NCBI RefSeq assembly: GCF_027627575.1
Contig: NZ_CP114065.1
Span: 6,138,001-6,202,000, forward strand
Direction: 5' to 3'
Length of the DNA stretch: 64,000 nt
DNA from: Kribbella sp. CA-293567
GTDB taxonomy: Bacteria > Actinomycetota > Actinomycetes > Propionibacteriales > Kribbellaceae
Shown: positions 1 to 8,116 of the stretch, in pieces
Position numbering within the stretch: position 1 is the stretch's first letter
Layout of the letters: every line of letters starts with the position of its first letter
Notes under the pieces: model-generated
Seen by the model: the letters and a program-made list of their open reading frames with translations, nothing else
Told to the model about the DNA's origin: nothing
The model's database searches: none
Program-made: the position numbers and the translations under genes

Positions 1-514
1 CGCCGTCGCCCTGCCCGCCCACTGCCGTGGCGGCCGGCAGCGAAGCCAGCCGGACAGGCGACAAGTCGAAGGCCTCGGCACGACCCCGGCAGAAGTCCTG
101 GTAGATCTCCAGGCCGTCGGCGTTGCGCTCGGTGAGCCGCGGGATCGTGTTCCAGATCCGGAACACGTGGGGATAACCGAGATCGGCGATCGCCAGCAGC
201 AGGCTCAGATAGGCATCCCGGACGGCCGGCGCGTACCTGCCGGCCGGCGCCACCTGTACTGCGCAGAACGCGTACTCCCCGTCGTGGCCGTAGACCAGTT
301 CGTCGAACTCCCCCGCGACGACAGGCCTGCCGGTGGTCCAGACCTCGGCGAAGGAATTCGCCGGCTCTTGCACGTCCGGTAACCGGACCACCGGCGCTTT
401 CGCCGGCTCCGCGGCGACCGAGGTCACGTCGTCGTCCGACGGCGCCGTGTGCCAGACGATCCCCAGCGGGTGCTCGACGCCACTCACGTCGTCGACAACG
501 CAGTTCAGCTCCAC
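1..514 (-). CDS. Chorismatase, FkbO/Hyg5 type (partial, C-terminus beyond left edge)
   Basis: The reading frame is open on the minus strand from the window edge to about 586. Its translation carries the signature of the FkbO/Hyg5/XanB2 chorismatases: FRIWNTIPRLTE followed by GLEIYQDFCRGRAEAF. These enzymes cleave pyruvate from chorismate to give 3-hydroxybenzoate or a dihydrodihydroxybenzoate, which serve as starter units for polyketides or aryl pigments. About 170 residues are visible, roughly half of the usual length, and the remainder lies left of the window. I place the start at the GTG at 514-512, but the frame stays open upstream and no clear ribosome binding site fixes it. The gene diverges from the metalloprotease gene at 587. 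Which subtype (FkbO or Hyg5) it is cannot be decided from this part. Confidence 0.72.
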   Translation of the reverse strand, partial: MELNCVVDDVSGVEHPLGIVWHTAPSDDDVTSVAAEPAKAPVVRLPDVQEPANSFAEVWTTGRPVVAGEFDELVYGHDGEYAFCAVQVAPAGRYAPAVRDAYLSLLLAIADLGYPHVFRIWNTIPRLTERNADGLEIYQDFCRGRAEAFDLSPVRLASLPAATAVGGQGDG

Positions 515-586
515 CTTGCAGAAAGTACCTGCCGGGCAAAGTCGTCGGCCGAACTCTTCGTCGGTGCGGCTGGTTAGGGTGACGCT

Positions 587-1768
587 GTGGTCAAAACGCT
601 CTTGCCGCTGGGGTATCACCGGTCCGTGCTCACGCACCTGCGCCGGGTGGACGAGCGCGCCTGGGCGGCGCTGCACGACGAGCAGGCGCAGGACTCGGCG
701 TTGAGCGAGGTGCTGCTGCGCAACACTTATCGGCTGGAGGCCGGCGGCCATCCCGAGCTGCACGCGGCGGGGCTGCGCGCCGCGGAGGCGCTGGGGCTGC
801 AGGTGGAGCTCGAGTTCTACCAGGCACAGGGCGCGGGTCAGCCGAATGCTTCTCTCCTCCATCAGCGAGAGCGGGCGATCATCCTCTTCGAGGGACCGCT
901 GCTGGAGCGACTGGACGCCGACGAGCTGACCGCGGTCTGCGGGCACGAGCTGGCGCATCGCGTGTTGTGGACGCTCGAAGACGGCGCCTACCTCGCTGTC
1001 GATCGGTTGCTCGACGCCGCCGCAGGCGACGCGCGGACTCCCGCGCAGTACTTGGAGACGCATCGCCGCTGGACGATGGCCTGCGAGCTGTTCGCCGACC
1101 GCGGCGCCTTGGTCGCCTGCGGAGACCTCGGTACGACGGTGAGCGCGTTGCTGAAGGTCCAGACCGGTCTGGGCTCCGTGGACCCGGCGGCCTATCTCCG
1201 GCAGGCAGGTGAGCTGGACCTGAGCACCGGCAGCCGTGGCACGAGTCACCCCGAAGGAGTCGCTCGCGCTTGGGCGCTGCAGACCTGGCTGGCCGACGAA
1301 GACGTCGAGGTGCTGCTGACCGGGCCGCTGGACGTCGACTCGCCGGACCTGCTCGATGCCGTCCTGTTGCGCGAGCTGAGCACCGATTTCGCCGCCCACA
1401 TCGCGCAGGCGGAAGGGCTGCGGTCGGACACGGTCGCCACCTACGCCGCCGGCTTCGCTGATCCGCCCGGGCCCCTCGGTGTGCCGGGCGGTGTGGTGCC
1501 GCGGTTCGACGAACCGCTGGCGATCCGTCCGGTCGACGGCGCTCCGATCCCGCGACCCCGGGTGCTGACCGCCGCGACCCGGCAGTACCTCTGCTATCTG
1601 TTGCTCGACCTTGCGACCGCCGATCCCGAGCTGGGGGACGACGGCCTGGTCGCTTCGCTGACGCTGGCGCGCCGCGCGGGTCTTGCGGAGTACGACGATC
1701 TGGCCGACGACGAGCTGGGCTGGAGCAACCAGCGCCGTGCCGAGCTGACCCGGGCGGTGACGTCATGA
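587..1768 (+). CDS. Soluble M48-like zinc metalloprotease, coupled to the helicase gene
   Basis: This 393-residue protein contains a metallopeptidase HExxH motif, CGHELAH, with H120 and H124 as zinc ligands and E121 as the general base. The third ligand is probably E167 in ACELFADRGA, the helical spacing seen in M48-type gluzincins. No signal peptide or membrane segment is visible, so unlike HtpX it should be cytosolic. The C-terminal 200 residues match no family I recognise. The start is the GTG at 587. The stop overlaps the ATG of the following 1764-residue helicase gene (ATGA), so the two are translationally coupled and probably work together. A role in defence or in processing of the partner is inference; no substrate is indicated. 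Confidence 0.8.
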   Translation: MVKTLLPLGYHRSVLTHLRRVDERAWAALHDEQAQDSALSEVLLRNTYRLEAGGHPELHAAGLRAAEALGLQVELEFYQAQGAGQPNASLLHQRERAIILFEGPLLERLDADELTAVCGHELAHRVLWTLEDGAYLAVDRLLDAAAGDARTPAQYLETHRRWTMACELFADRGALVACGDLGTTVSALLKVQTGLGSVDPAAYLRQAGELDLSTGSRGTSHPEGVARAWALQTWLADEDVEVLLTGPLDVDSPDLLDAVLLRELSTDFAAHIAQAEGLRSDTVATYAAGFADPPGPLGVPGGVVPRFDEPLAIRPVDGAPIPRPRVLTAATRQYLCYLLLDLATADPELGDDGLVASLTLARRAGLAEYDDLADDELGWSNQRRAELTRAVTS

Positions 1769-4700
1769 AGGACCTGGTCGCGCTCGCCGTGTCGCAGGGC
1801 GGCCTCGGTAACGACGCGCTGCTGGCTGCCGTGCTGCCGCTGTTCCACGCGACCGCGGAGGTGCACGAGCGTGGGCTGGTGGCGCCGCTGCGTGGTCTCG
1901 AGCGGATTACCGCCGACGATCGCACCAGGCTGGGTTTCGCCCCCGAAGACGCCGGCCGGCCGTTGATCGAGACCGCTCAGCTCGCCGCCAGGGAAGGGCA
2001 TCGCGGTGCCGCGGTCGAGGTCGTGGCACATCGGCAGGTGCAGCTGGATCTCGGCGAGAGCGGCGGCCGGCAGCAGGTGCAGGTGACCGAGCCGGTGCCG
2101 GAGGCGATCACCGCGCCGGTGCTCGTGCCGGGCTGGCAGAGCTGGGAGCACGTGCTCGGTCATCACGATCCGCTGACCGACATCTTCAGCCTCGGGCAGC
2201 TCCTGCTGGGCCTCGGCTGCGGCCTCGACCTGTCGGAGCCGGAGTCCGTCGCCCAGCTGATCGGGGCCCGCGGCAACTACTACCGGCTGGCCGGCTCGCT
2301 CCATCCGGTGATCGTGTCGGTCGCGTCCCAGATGGCCGAGCCCGACCGTCATCACCGCGCCCAGGATCTGCGCTCACTGACCGAGCAGCTGGAGAACTAC
2401 CGCGACCAGCCGCTCGACTTCGACGTCGACGCGATCACGCAGGGCACCGCCGACCGGCGGGAAGCAGTGCTGACCGCCTTGCGGGACAGGCTTTTCGACC
2501 TCTCCCGGCGCAACCGGCTGGTCAACTTCCGGCACACCGCCCAGACGGTCAACCTCACCGAGGTCTCCGTGCCGCTGATGCTCGACGTCCGCAACATCCG
2601 CGCCGAGCAGCTTTTCACCTGGAACGCCGACCTCGCCGGTCTGCTGGTCAACGGCAAGGCCCAGACCCTCGGCAAGTGGATCCGGTACGACGAGGCGCCG
2701 TACGCCGCGGGCGCGCTGGACAAGCTGATCTCGACGGCCAGACGCGACCGCGCGGAGTACGGGCAGGACCAGTTGCGGCTCGTCCCGGCGTTCCTGCGCT
2801 GGCACGACCTCAAGAACGATCCCGACACCCGGCTGACGTCGCCGCTGGTGCTGGTGAAGGTCGAGCTCGCGAAGAAGCGGGGCGTGCGCGACTCCTACAC
2901 GGTGCGGATCACCGATCCGGTGGCCGAGATCAACCCGACGCTGCGGCATCACCTGCACCAGTTGTACGGGATCAAGCTGCCGGCTCGGGTGGATCTGACC
3001 GAGCCGGACGCCCTCGGCGTACTGCACGAGCGGTTGCGGGCCGAGTTGCAGGCCTCGGAGCCGGGGCTGCAGTTGCACCTGCGGTCGAAGCCCCGGATCG
3101 ACCTGGTCCGGCAGCGCGCGATGGTGAAGCTGCGCAGCTACCGCCGTCGGCAGCACGGGAACACGGCGAACGAGTTCGGCGGCCGACGCTACCCGTACTC
3201 CTACCGCCGGTCGGACTACGAGCCGCTCGGGGTCCAGATCTTCCGCAATCAGCTTGCGGTGCAGGAGTTGCCGCTGAGTGTGGTGTTCGGCGAGCCGCGG
3301 CGGCCAGGAGCGATCGAGACCGACACCTACGTGCTGGAGACCGGCGACGGCAGCCCGTACTCGTGGGACGTCGATCTGTGCGCGGTCGCCTTGGCCAACT
3401 TCAACTACCGGACACTCGGGCTCGTGCGCGACTACGACGAACTGCTGGACACCGGGCGGTCCTGTCCGTCGTTCGACCAGTTGTTCTCGGACCGACCCCG
3501 GCCGTTGGTCTCCGACCCGCCGGAACTGCCGACGTCCGAGCGGCATCTGGTGGTGCCTGCGGACGGTTCGCAGGTGGCTGCGGTGGCCCGCGCGCAACGC
3601 GGCGAGAGCTTCGTCATCCAGGGACCGCCGGGGACCGGTAAGTCCCAGACGATCACCAACATGATCGCCGACTTCGTGGCGCGCGGTCAGCGGGTGCTGT
3701 TCGTCTGCCAGAAGCGCGCGGCGCTCGACGTCGTCCACGCGCGGCTGGTGAGCCGGCGCCTGGACGGACTCTGCACGCTGATCCACGACTCCCAAGCCGA
3801 CAAGAAGGCGTTCGTGCACGGGTTGCGCGACACCTACGAAGCCTGGCTCGCCGCGGACGATGATCTCGACCCCCTGACCGTACGCCGCGACGCGCTGGTG
3901 GCTCGCGTCGATCGGCTGCTCGGCACCGTCGGTGACTTCGAAGCCCAGCTTGCCGCCGGGACACCCTCGCTTCGCACTGTCGTCGGCACTCTGGCCGAGC
4001 TGCGCTCGCACGAGTGGGGCGCTTCGCTCGACGCCGCCCAGCGCCGCCTGATCCCGGCTCCGAGTGACTGGTGGACAGCTCGCGAGGTCGTCCGCGAGCT
4101 CTCGACAGGCCTGGCCACCGCAGACCCGGCCAGCCAGGGCATTCTCGCCCGCAGCCCGCTGAGCCTCATCGCCCCGGCCGTCTGGTCGTCGCCCGGAGCC
4201 GACACCGAGATTCCCGCGATCGCGGCCGAAGCCCGCAACGCCTGGTCGGCAGTCGCCGCCGCGCTCACCGGTCTCCGCGCGCCCGACCTGGCTGACGCGC
4301 CCGACCTCGCTGACGCGCTCGACGCGCCCGACCTGGCTGACGCGCTCGACGCGCCCGACCTGGCTGACGCGCTCGACGCGCCCGACCTGGCTGACGCGCT
4401 CGACGCGCCTGACGTGGTTGACGCGCCTGACACGCCTGACGTGGTTGCCCACCGCGAACGGCTGGACGGAGTGCCGACCGCGTCCCAGAGCCGGTGGCAG
4501 GACGTCGAGCTCGGAGTCATCCGGCGACTGGCTGCGCTCGGGACGAGCATGTTGCCCCTCGCCGAGCGCGGCAGGACCGGCGTACTCGACAGCGGTTCGG
4601 CGGACTCTCGTGAGCTTCGTGCCGCCGCGGCCGAGCATGATGCCTTGTTGACGGCCGAGCGCGCCGCGTGGACCGAGACGGCAGGCTGGACCGACCCCCT

Positions 4701-7059
4701 TCCGCCGGCCGACGCGCGCTCTGCGCTTCTCGTTGCCCAAAGCAAAGAAGGCGGCCTGCTCTCCTTCCTCTCCGGTGATTGGCGGCGGGTGAGGTCTCTG
4801 GTCCGTTCCCGCTTCGACGGCTCCACCCGGGCGGTCCAGCCATCGGTGGTCGAGATTCTCACCACGCTGCTGGCGGCCCACGACGCTTCCGCCGCCGTGA
4901 CCGGCAGCGCCGAAAAGTTCAGCCGCGAGTGGGGCACGACCAACCCGGCCGACCTGGCTCAGACGATCCAGACCATGACACAGGATCCGGCCGTAACCGC
5001 ATGGCTCGCCACTCTGGCCACCCCCGACCAGCCGGGCAGCACACTCTCCAGCGCGGTCGTCACGGCGCTCGCGCAGGCGGGACGCGTCCTGGCAGAGGCG
5101 GAGGCGGTGACGTCGCGCTTGCTGATCGACGAGTACCAGCAGCGGACGCTCGAAGGTGTGCGCGAGGTGGTCGAGGTGCTGGCCGGCGGCGGATTGGTGC
5201 CGGTGGTGCAGCGACTGGTCCCGGTGATGCGCCGCTTGGGCGAAGCGCCGGCTGCCGTGCAGGCCGCCGTACGGGAGTTGGAGGCGACTCCCGACCAACT
5301 CGAGTACGCCGTGTCCGCACTGCACTGGGAGCGGGCTCGCGCGGCGACACCGCTGCTCGGTGAGGTGACCTCCGCGCGGCTCGACTCGATCGTCGGCGAG
5401 CTGAGCCTGGTGTACGACGAGCTGACCAAGGTCAACGCCGAGGTGGTGGTGTCCGGCGTACGGCGCCGCTTCCTGACCGAGCTCGCCCACTCCGAGCTCA
5501 GCGTGACCGGCATGTCGCCGGAGGACCGCGAACGCAAGAAGACCTTCGCCACCGGCCGGCGCGAACTGGAGCACGAGTTCGGCAAGGTGATGCGCTACAA
5601 GTCGATCCGCGATCTCGCCTCCGGCGCGTCCGGCCGGGTCGTCTCGCTGCTTCGCCCGGTCTGGCTGATGAGTCCGTCGTCGGTCTCCGACACCCTGCCC
5701 CTGGACACCTTCTTCGACGTCGTCATCTACGACGAGGCCAGTCAGATCCCGGTCGAGGAGGCGATACCTGCCCTGCACCGCGCTCCCCAGGTGATTGTCG
5801 TCGGCGACCAGATGCAGCTGCCACCCACGCAGTACTTCCGGGTCACCACCCCGGCCGCGGATCCCGACGACGAGGCCGAGCAGGTCGGGGTCGCCCTGTC
5901 CGACGACAGCTTCCTGGCGATCAGCGCGCTACGGCTCGCCTCGACGATGCTGACCTGGCACTACCGCAGCCGCTCCGAGGCCCTGATCTCCTTCAGCAAC
6001 GCGGCGTTCTACCAGGGGCGGCTCGCCACCATCCCCGATCGGTTGCCGGCCCGTTCCGCGCCCCCGTGGACGCTCCGCGCGGGAGACGAGTCACCGTCCC
6101 AGGTCACCGAGGTGGTCGACGGGATGCTGGCCGGCAGCATCACCGCGGTACGGGTGGCCGACGGCGTCTACGTCCGGCGGACCAATCCGGCGGAGGCACG
6201 GTGGATCGCCGGGCTGGTCCGCGAGCTGCTGGCGCGCGACACCGGCAAGAGCCTGGGGATCGTCGCGTTCTCGGAGGCCCAGCAGGGCGAGATCGAGCGG
6301 GCCCTGGACGAGCTGGCCGAGGCCGATCCGGAGTTCGGCACGCGGTACGAGGCCGAGCAGGTCCGCACCCGCGACGAGCAGGACGCCGGTCTGTTCGTGA
6401 AGAACCTGGAGAACGTCCAGGGCGACGAGCGCGACGTCGTCATCATGAGCGTCTGCTACGCGGCCGGACCGGACGGGCGGATGCTGATGAACTTCGGCCC
6501 GATCAACACCTCGGGTGGCGAGAAGCGGCTGAACGTCATCTTCAGCCGGGCCCGTCAGCACATGGTGATCGTCAGCAGCATCGAGCCGGAAGCGATCACC
6601 AACACCTACAACGACGGCGCCAACACCCTGCGCCGCTTCCTCGGCTACGCCAACGCCGTCTCCCAGGCGAACGCCGAAGCCACCCGCGCGGCGCTCTCGC
6701 ACTATCCGGCCCGTGCCACCGCGACTTCACAGGTGGCCAGGTCCGCGGTGGTGGAGCAGCTGACGCAGGCCCTGCGGGAGAACGGCGTCATCGTGGAGAC
6801 CGCGGTCGGCGAGTCCGTCTTCCGCTGCGACCTCGCGCTCCGTCTTCCGGACGACACCGGGCATCGCCTGGCCGTGCTGGTGGACACGCCGGAGCGCCTG
6901 GCCGCCGACACGCTGCTGGAGCGCCTGACCACCCATCCTCGCGCTCTGGCAACCGGCGGCTGGCGCACCCATCACGTTCTCACCGGCGACTGGAACACCG
7001 CCCCGGACGCAGTACTGGCTCGGCTGCTGGACACGCTCAAGCGCCCGGCAGACGACTAG
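1765..7059 (+). CDS. Pseudokinase-like/DUF4011/SF1 helicase/nuclease-like multidomain protein (Hhe-like)
   Basis: The protein has 1764 residues. Residues about 15-210 resemble the C-lobe of a Ser/Thr kinase without catalytic residues: a degenerate loop after AEVHERGLV, LGF in place of DFG, and TDIFSLGQLL. Residues about 235-560 are DUF4011 (LFDLSRRNRLVNF near 243). An SF1 helicase follows, with Walker A GPPGTGKS at 620, DEASQ at 1323, GDQMQLPPT near 1348, and late motifs VQGDERDVVIM and NVIFSRARQH near 1550-1600. Residues about 1650-1764 resemble a Vsr/MTES_1575 endonuclease domain, with D1689 retained but other catalytic positions altered. Residues 839-894 form an in-frame tandem repeat between the two halves of the helicase core. 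The architecture recalls the DUF4011-helicase-Vsr protein (Hhe) reported as an antiphage system. It is coupled to the upstream metalloprotease. Confidence 0.85.
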   Translation: MKDLVALAVSQGGLGNDALLAAVLPLFHATAEVHERGLVAPLRGLERITADDRTRLGFAPEDAGRPLIETAQLAAREGHRGAAVEVVAHRQVQLDLGESGGRQQVQVTEPVPEAITAPVLVPGWQSWEHVLGHHDPLTDIFSLGQLLLGLGCGLDLSEPESVAQLIGARGNYYRLAGSLHPVIVSVASQMAEPDRHHRAQDLRSLTEQLENYRDQPLDFDVDAITQGTADRREAVLTALRDRLFDLSRRNRLVNFRHTAQTVNLTEVSVPLMLDVRNIRAEQLFTWNADLAGLLVNGKAQTLGKWIRYDEAPYAAGALDKLISTARRDRAEYGQDQLRLVPAFLRWHDLKNDPDTRLTSPLVLVKVELAKKRGVRDSYTVRITDPVAEINPTLRHHLHQLYGIKLPARVDLTEPDALGVLHERLRAELQASEPGLQLHLRSKPRIDLVRQRAMVKLRSYRRRQHGNTANEFGGRRYPYSYRRSDYEPLGVQIFRNQLAVQELPLSVVFGEPRRPGAIETDTYVLETGDGSPYSWDVDLCAVALANFNYRTLGLVRDYDELLDTGRSCPSFDQLFSDRPRPLVSDPPELPTSERHLVVPADGSQVAAVARAQRGESFVIQGPPGTGKSQTITNMIADFVARGQRVLFVCQKRAALDVVHARLVSRRLDGLCTLIHDSQADKKAFVHGLRDTYEAWLAADDDLDPLTVRRDALVARVDRLLGTVGDFEAQLAAGTPSLRTVVGTLAELRSHEWGASLDAAQRRLIPAPSDWWTAREVVRELSTGLATADPASQGILARSPLSLIAPAVWSSPGADTEIPAIAAEARNAWSAVAAALTGLRAPDLADAPDLADALDAPDLADALDAPDLADALDAPDLADALDAPDVVDAPDTPDVVAHRERLDGVPTASQSRWQDVELGVIRRLAALGTSMLPLAERGRTGVLDSGSADSRELRAAAAEHDALLTAERAAWTETAGWTDPLPPADARSALLVAQSKEGGLLSFLSGDWRRVRSLVRSRFDGSTRAVQPSVVEILTTLLAAHDASAAVTGSAEKFSREWGTTNPADLAQTIQTMTQDPAVTAWLATLATPDQPGSTLSSAVVTALAQAGRVLAEAEAVTSRLLIDEYQQRTLEGVREVVEVLAGGGLVPVVQRLVPVMRRLGEAPAAVQAAVRELEATPDQLEYAVSALHWERARAATPLLGEVTSARLDSIVGELSLVYDELTKVNAEVVVSGVRRRFLTELAHSELSVTGMSPEDRERKKTFATGRRELEHEFGKVMRYKSIRDLASGASGRVVSLLRPVWLMSPSSVSDTLPLDTFFDVVIYDEASQIPVEEAIPALHRAPQVIVVGDQMQLPPTQYFRVTTPAADPDDEAEQVGVALSDDSFLAISALRLASTMLTWHYRSRSEALISFSNAAFYQGRLATIPDRLPARSAPPWTLRAGDESPSQVTEVVDGMLAGSITAVRVADGVYVRRTNPAEARWIAGLVRELLARDTGKSLGIVAFSEAQQGEIERALDELAEADPEFGTRYEAEQVRTRDEQDAGLFVKNLENVQGDERDVVIMSVCYAAGPDGRMLMNFGPINTSGGEKRLNVIFSRARQHMVIVSSIEPEAITNTYNDGANTLRRFLGYANAVSQANAEATRAALSHYPARATATSQVARSAVVEQLTQALRENGVIVETAVGESVFRCDLALRLPDDTGHRLAVLVDTPERLAADTLLERLTTHPRALATGGWRTHHVLTGDWNTAPDAVLARLLDTLKRPADD
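4279..4446 (+). repeat. 27-bp in-frame tandem repeat inside the helicase gene
   Basis: Four near-identical 27-bp units (4297-4404), each encoding the nonapeptide APDLADALD, are flanked by partial and diverged units. The result is an acidic, Ala/Asp-rich stretch at residues 839-894, between Walker A and the DEAS box. The length is a multiple of three, so copy-number changes would stay in frame. It probably forms a flexible or helical spacer in the long helicase insertion. Confidence 0.9.
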
Positions 7060-7092
7060 CAGGCCGGGCATCGACTGCCTCGGTCGGCCTGC
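7059..7092. terminator. Bidirectional hairpin between convergent genes
   Basis: GCAGGCCG (7059-7066) pairs perfectly with CGGCCTGC (7085-7092), and an inner GGCA/TGCC stem sits within the loop. It lies exactly between the helicase stop and the dioxygenase stop, so it could end transcription from both sides. There is no U-tract, as is common in actinobacteria. Confidence 0.55.
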
Positions 7093-7104
7093 CAGCTCGG
7101 TGGG

Positions 7105-7947
7105 TCAGAGCGAGCTGCGGAGCTGCCAGAGCAGCGGGTAGTAGCGCAGGTCGAGACGGCTGCGCAGGTAGCCGGCGCCGGACGAACCGCCGGTGCCGGG
7201 TTTCGTGCCGATCATCCGCTCGACCATCACCACGTGGCGGGCGCGCCAGGCAGCGGCGAGTTCGTCGTGCTGGAGCAGCGCTTCGGCCAGCTCCCAGATC
7301 TCGGCGTAACTGCCGCGATCGCCGGCCACCGTCTGGAGCGCCTTGCGGAGGTCGTCCTCGTCGGCGGTGGAGAAACCTGCCCGGTCGAGCACCGACAGGA
7401 AGGCGTCCCACAGGGTCGGCTCGGTCAGCCGCTGATCGAGCCGGACCTTCTCTGCCTCCGACAGCCCACGGAAGCGCTTCACGAACGACGGGTCCTTGGC
7501 CGCGGACAGGAACTCGATCTCCCGGAACTGCACCGACTGGAACCCGCTGGCCGGCGACAACCGGTGCCGGAACTCACCGAAGTCCTGCGGCGTCATCGTC
7601 TCCAGGATGTCGACCTGCTGGGTCAGCGTCCGCTCGATCGTGTGCACCCGCCGCAGCAGGTGCTGGGCCCGCCAGATCTGGCCGGCCAGCATCGCGTCCC
7701 GCGACGCCGTCATCTCGTGCAGCACCTGCTTGAACCACAGCTCGTAGACCTGGTGGATCGTGATGAACAGCAGCTCGTCGTGCGCCGGCGGGTCCGACTC
7801 CAGCCGCTGCTGATCGAGCAGCTCGCCCAACCGCAGGTAGCTGCCGTAGGTGAGCCGCCCACCTTCTTCGCCGAAGTGGACGTCGACCCCGTCCCACCGG
7901 CCGGTCACCGCTTCACCGCTGGGCTGAATTCCGCTCTTCTCGCTCAC
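7105..7947 (-). CDS. kynA: Tryptophan 2,3-dioxygenase
   Basis: This cytosolic heme enzyme opens the indole ring of L-tryptophan with O2 to give N-formylkynurenine, the first step of the kynurenine pathway. The 280-residue protein shows the family motifs LTYGSYL, FITIHQVYELWFKQ (active-site His), SGFQSVQFREIE and the C-terminal VERMIGTKPGTGGSSG, which follows the proximal heme-ligand region. Length is typical of bacterial enzymes. The frame stays open upstream of the GTG at 7947, but family similarity begins only after it. No kynurenine formamidase or kynureninase lies in the window. The gene is convergent with the helicase gene and divergent from the sigma-like gene at 8117; the intergenic region carries a duplicated 19-bp element. 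Confidence 0.95.
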   Translation of the reverse strand: MSEKSGIQPSGEAVTGRWDGVDVHFGEEGGRLTYGSYLRLGELLDQQRLESDPPAHDELLFITIHQVYELWFKQVLHEMTASRDAMLAGQIWRAQHLLRRVHTIERTLTQQVDILETMTPQDFGEFRHRLSPASGFQSVQFREIEFLSAAKDPSFVKRFRGLSEAEKVRLDQRLTEPTLWDAFLSVLDRAGFSTADEDDLRKALQTVAGDRGSYAEIWELAEALLQHDELAAAWRARHVVMVERMIGTKPGTGGSSGAGYLRSRLDLRYYPLLWQLRSSL

Positions 7948-7989
7948 GGGCCGAGGATAACCGGGATCACCGCGGGTGAGATCGGCCTT

Positions 7990-8029
7990 ACAACGAGTCC
8001 GGCATCCGCCACAACGAGTCCGGCATCCG
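7990..8029. promoter_or_regulatory. Duplicated 19-bp element upstream of kynA
   Basis: The sequence ACAACGAGTCCGGCATCCG occurs twice, at 7990-8008 and 8011-8029, with a 21-bp period, about two helical turns. It lies 43 bp upstream of the kynA start, between divergent genes. Two sites on the same helix face suggest cooperative regulator binding; the regulator is unknown. Confidence 0.4.
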
Positions 8030-8116
8030 TCGGCTCCCAGGTGTGACCAGGAGCAATGTCGCTCGTTGGGCTCTCGGTGGGGTGCTAGAGCCGATCTGAG
8101 GAGTAGGTAGCCAGTC

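Noticed and set aside
2374..5778. A 1134-codon open frame antisense to the helicase gene
   Set aside because: It is a shadow caused by high GC and codon bias: low-complexity translation with no domains, while the plus-strand frame has full helicase motifs.
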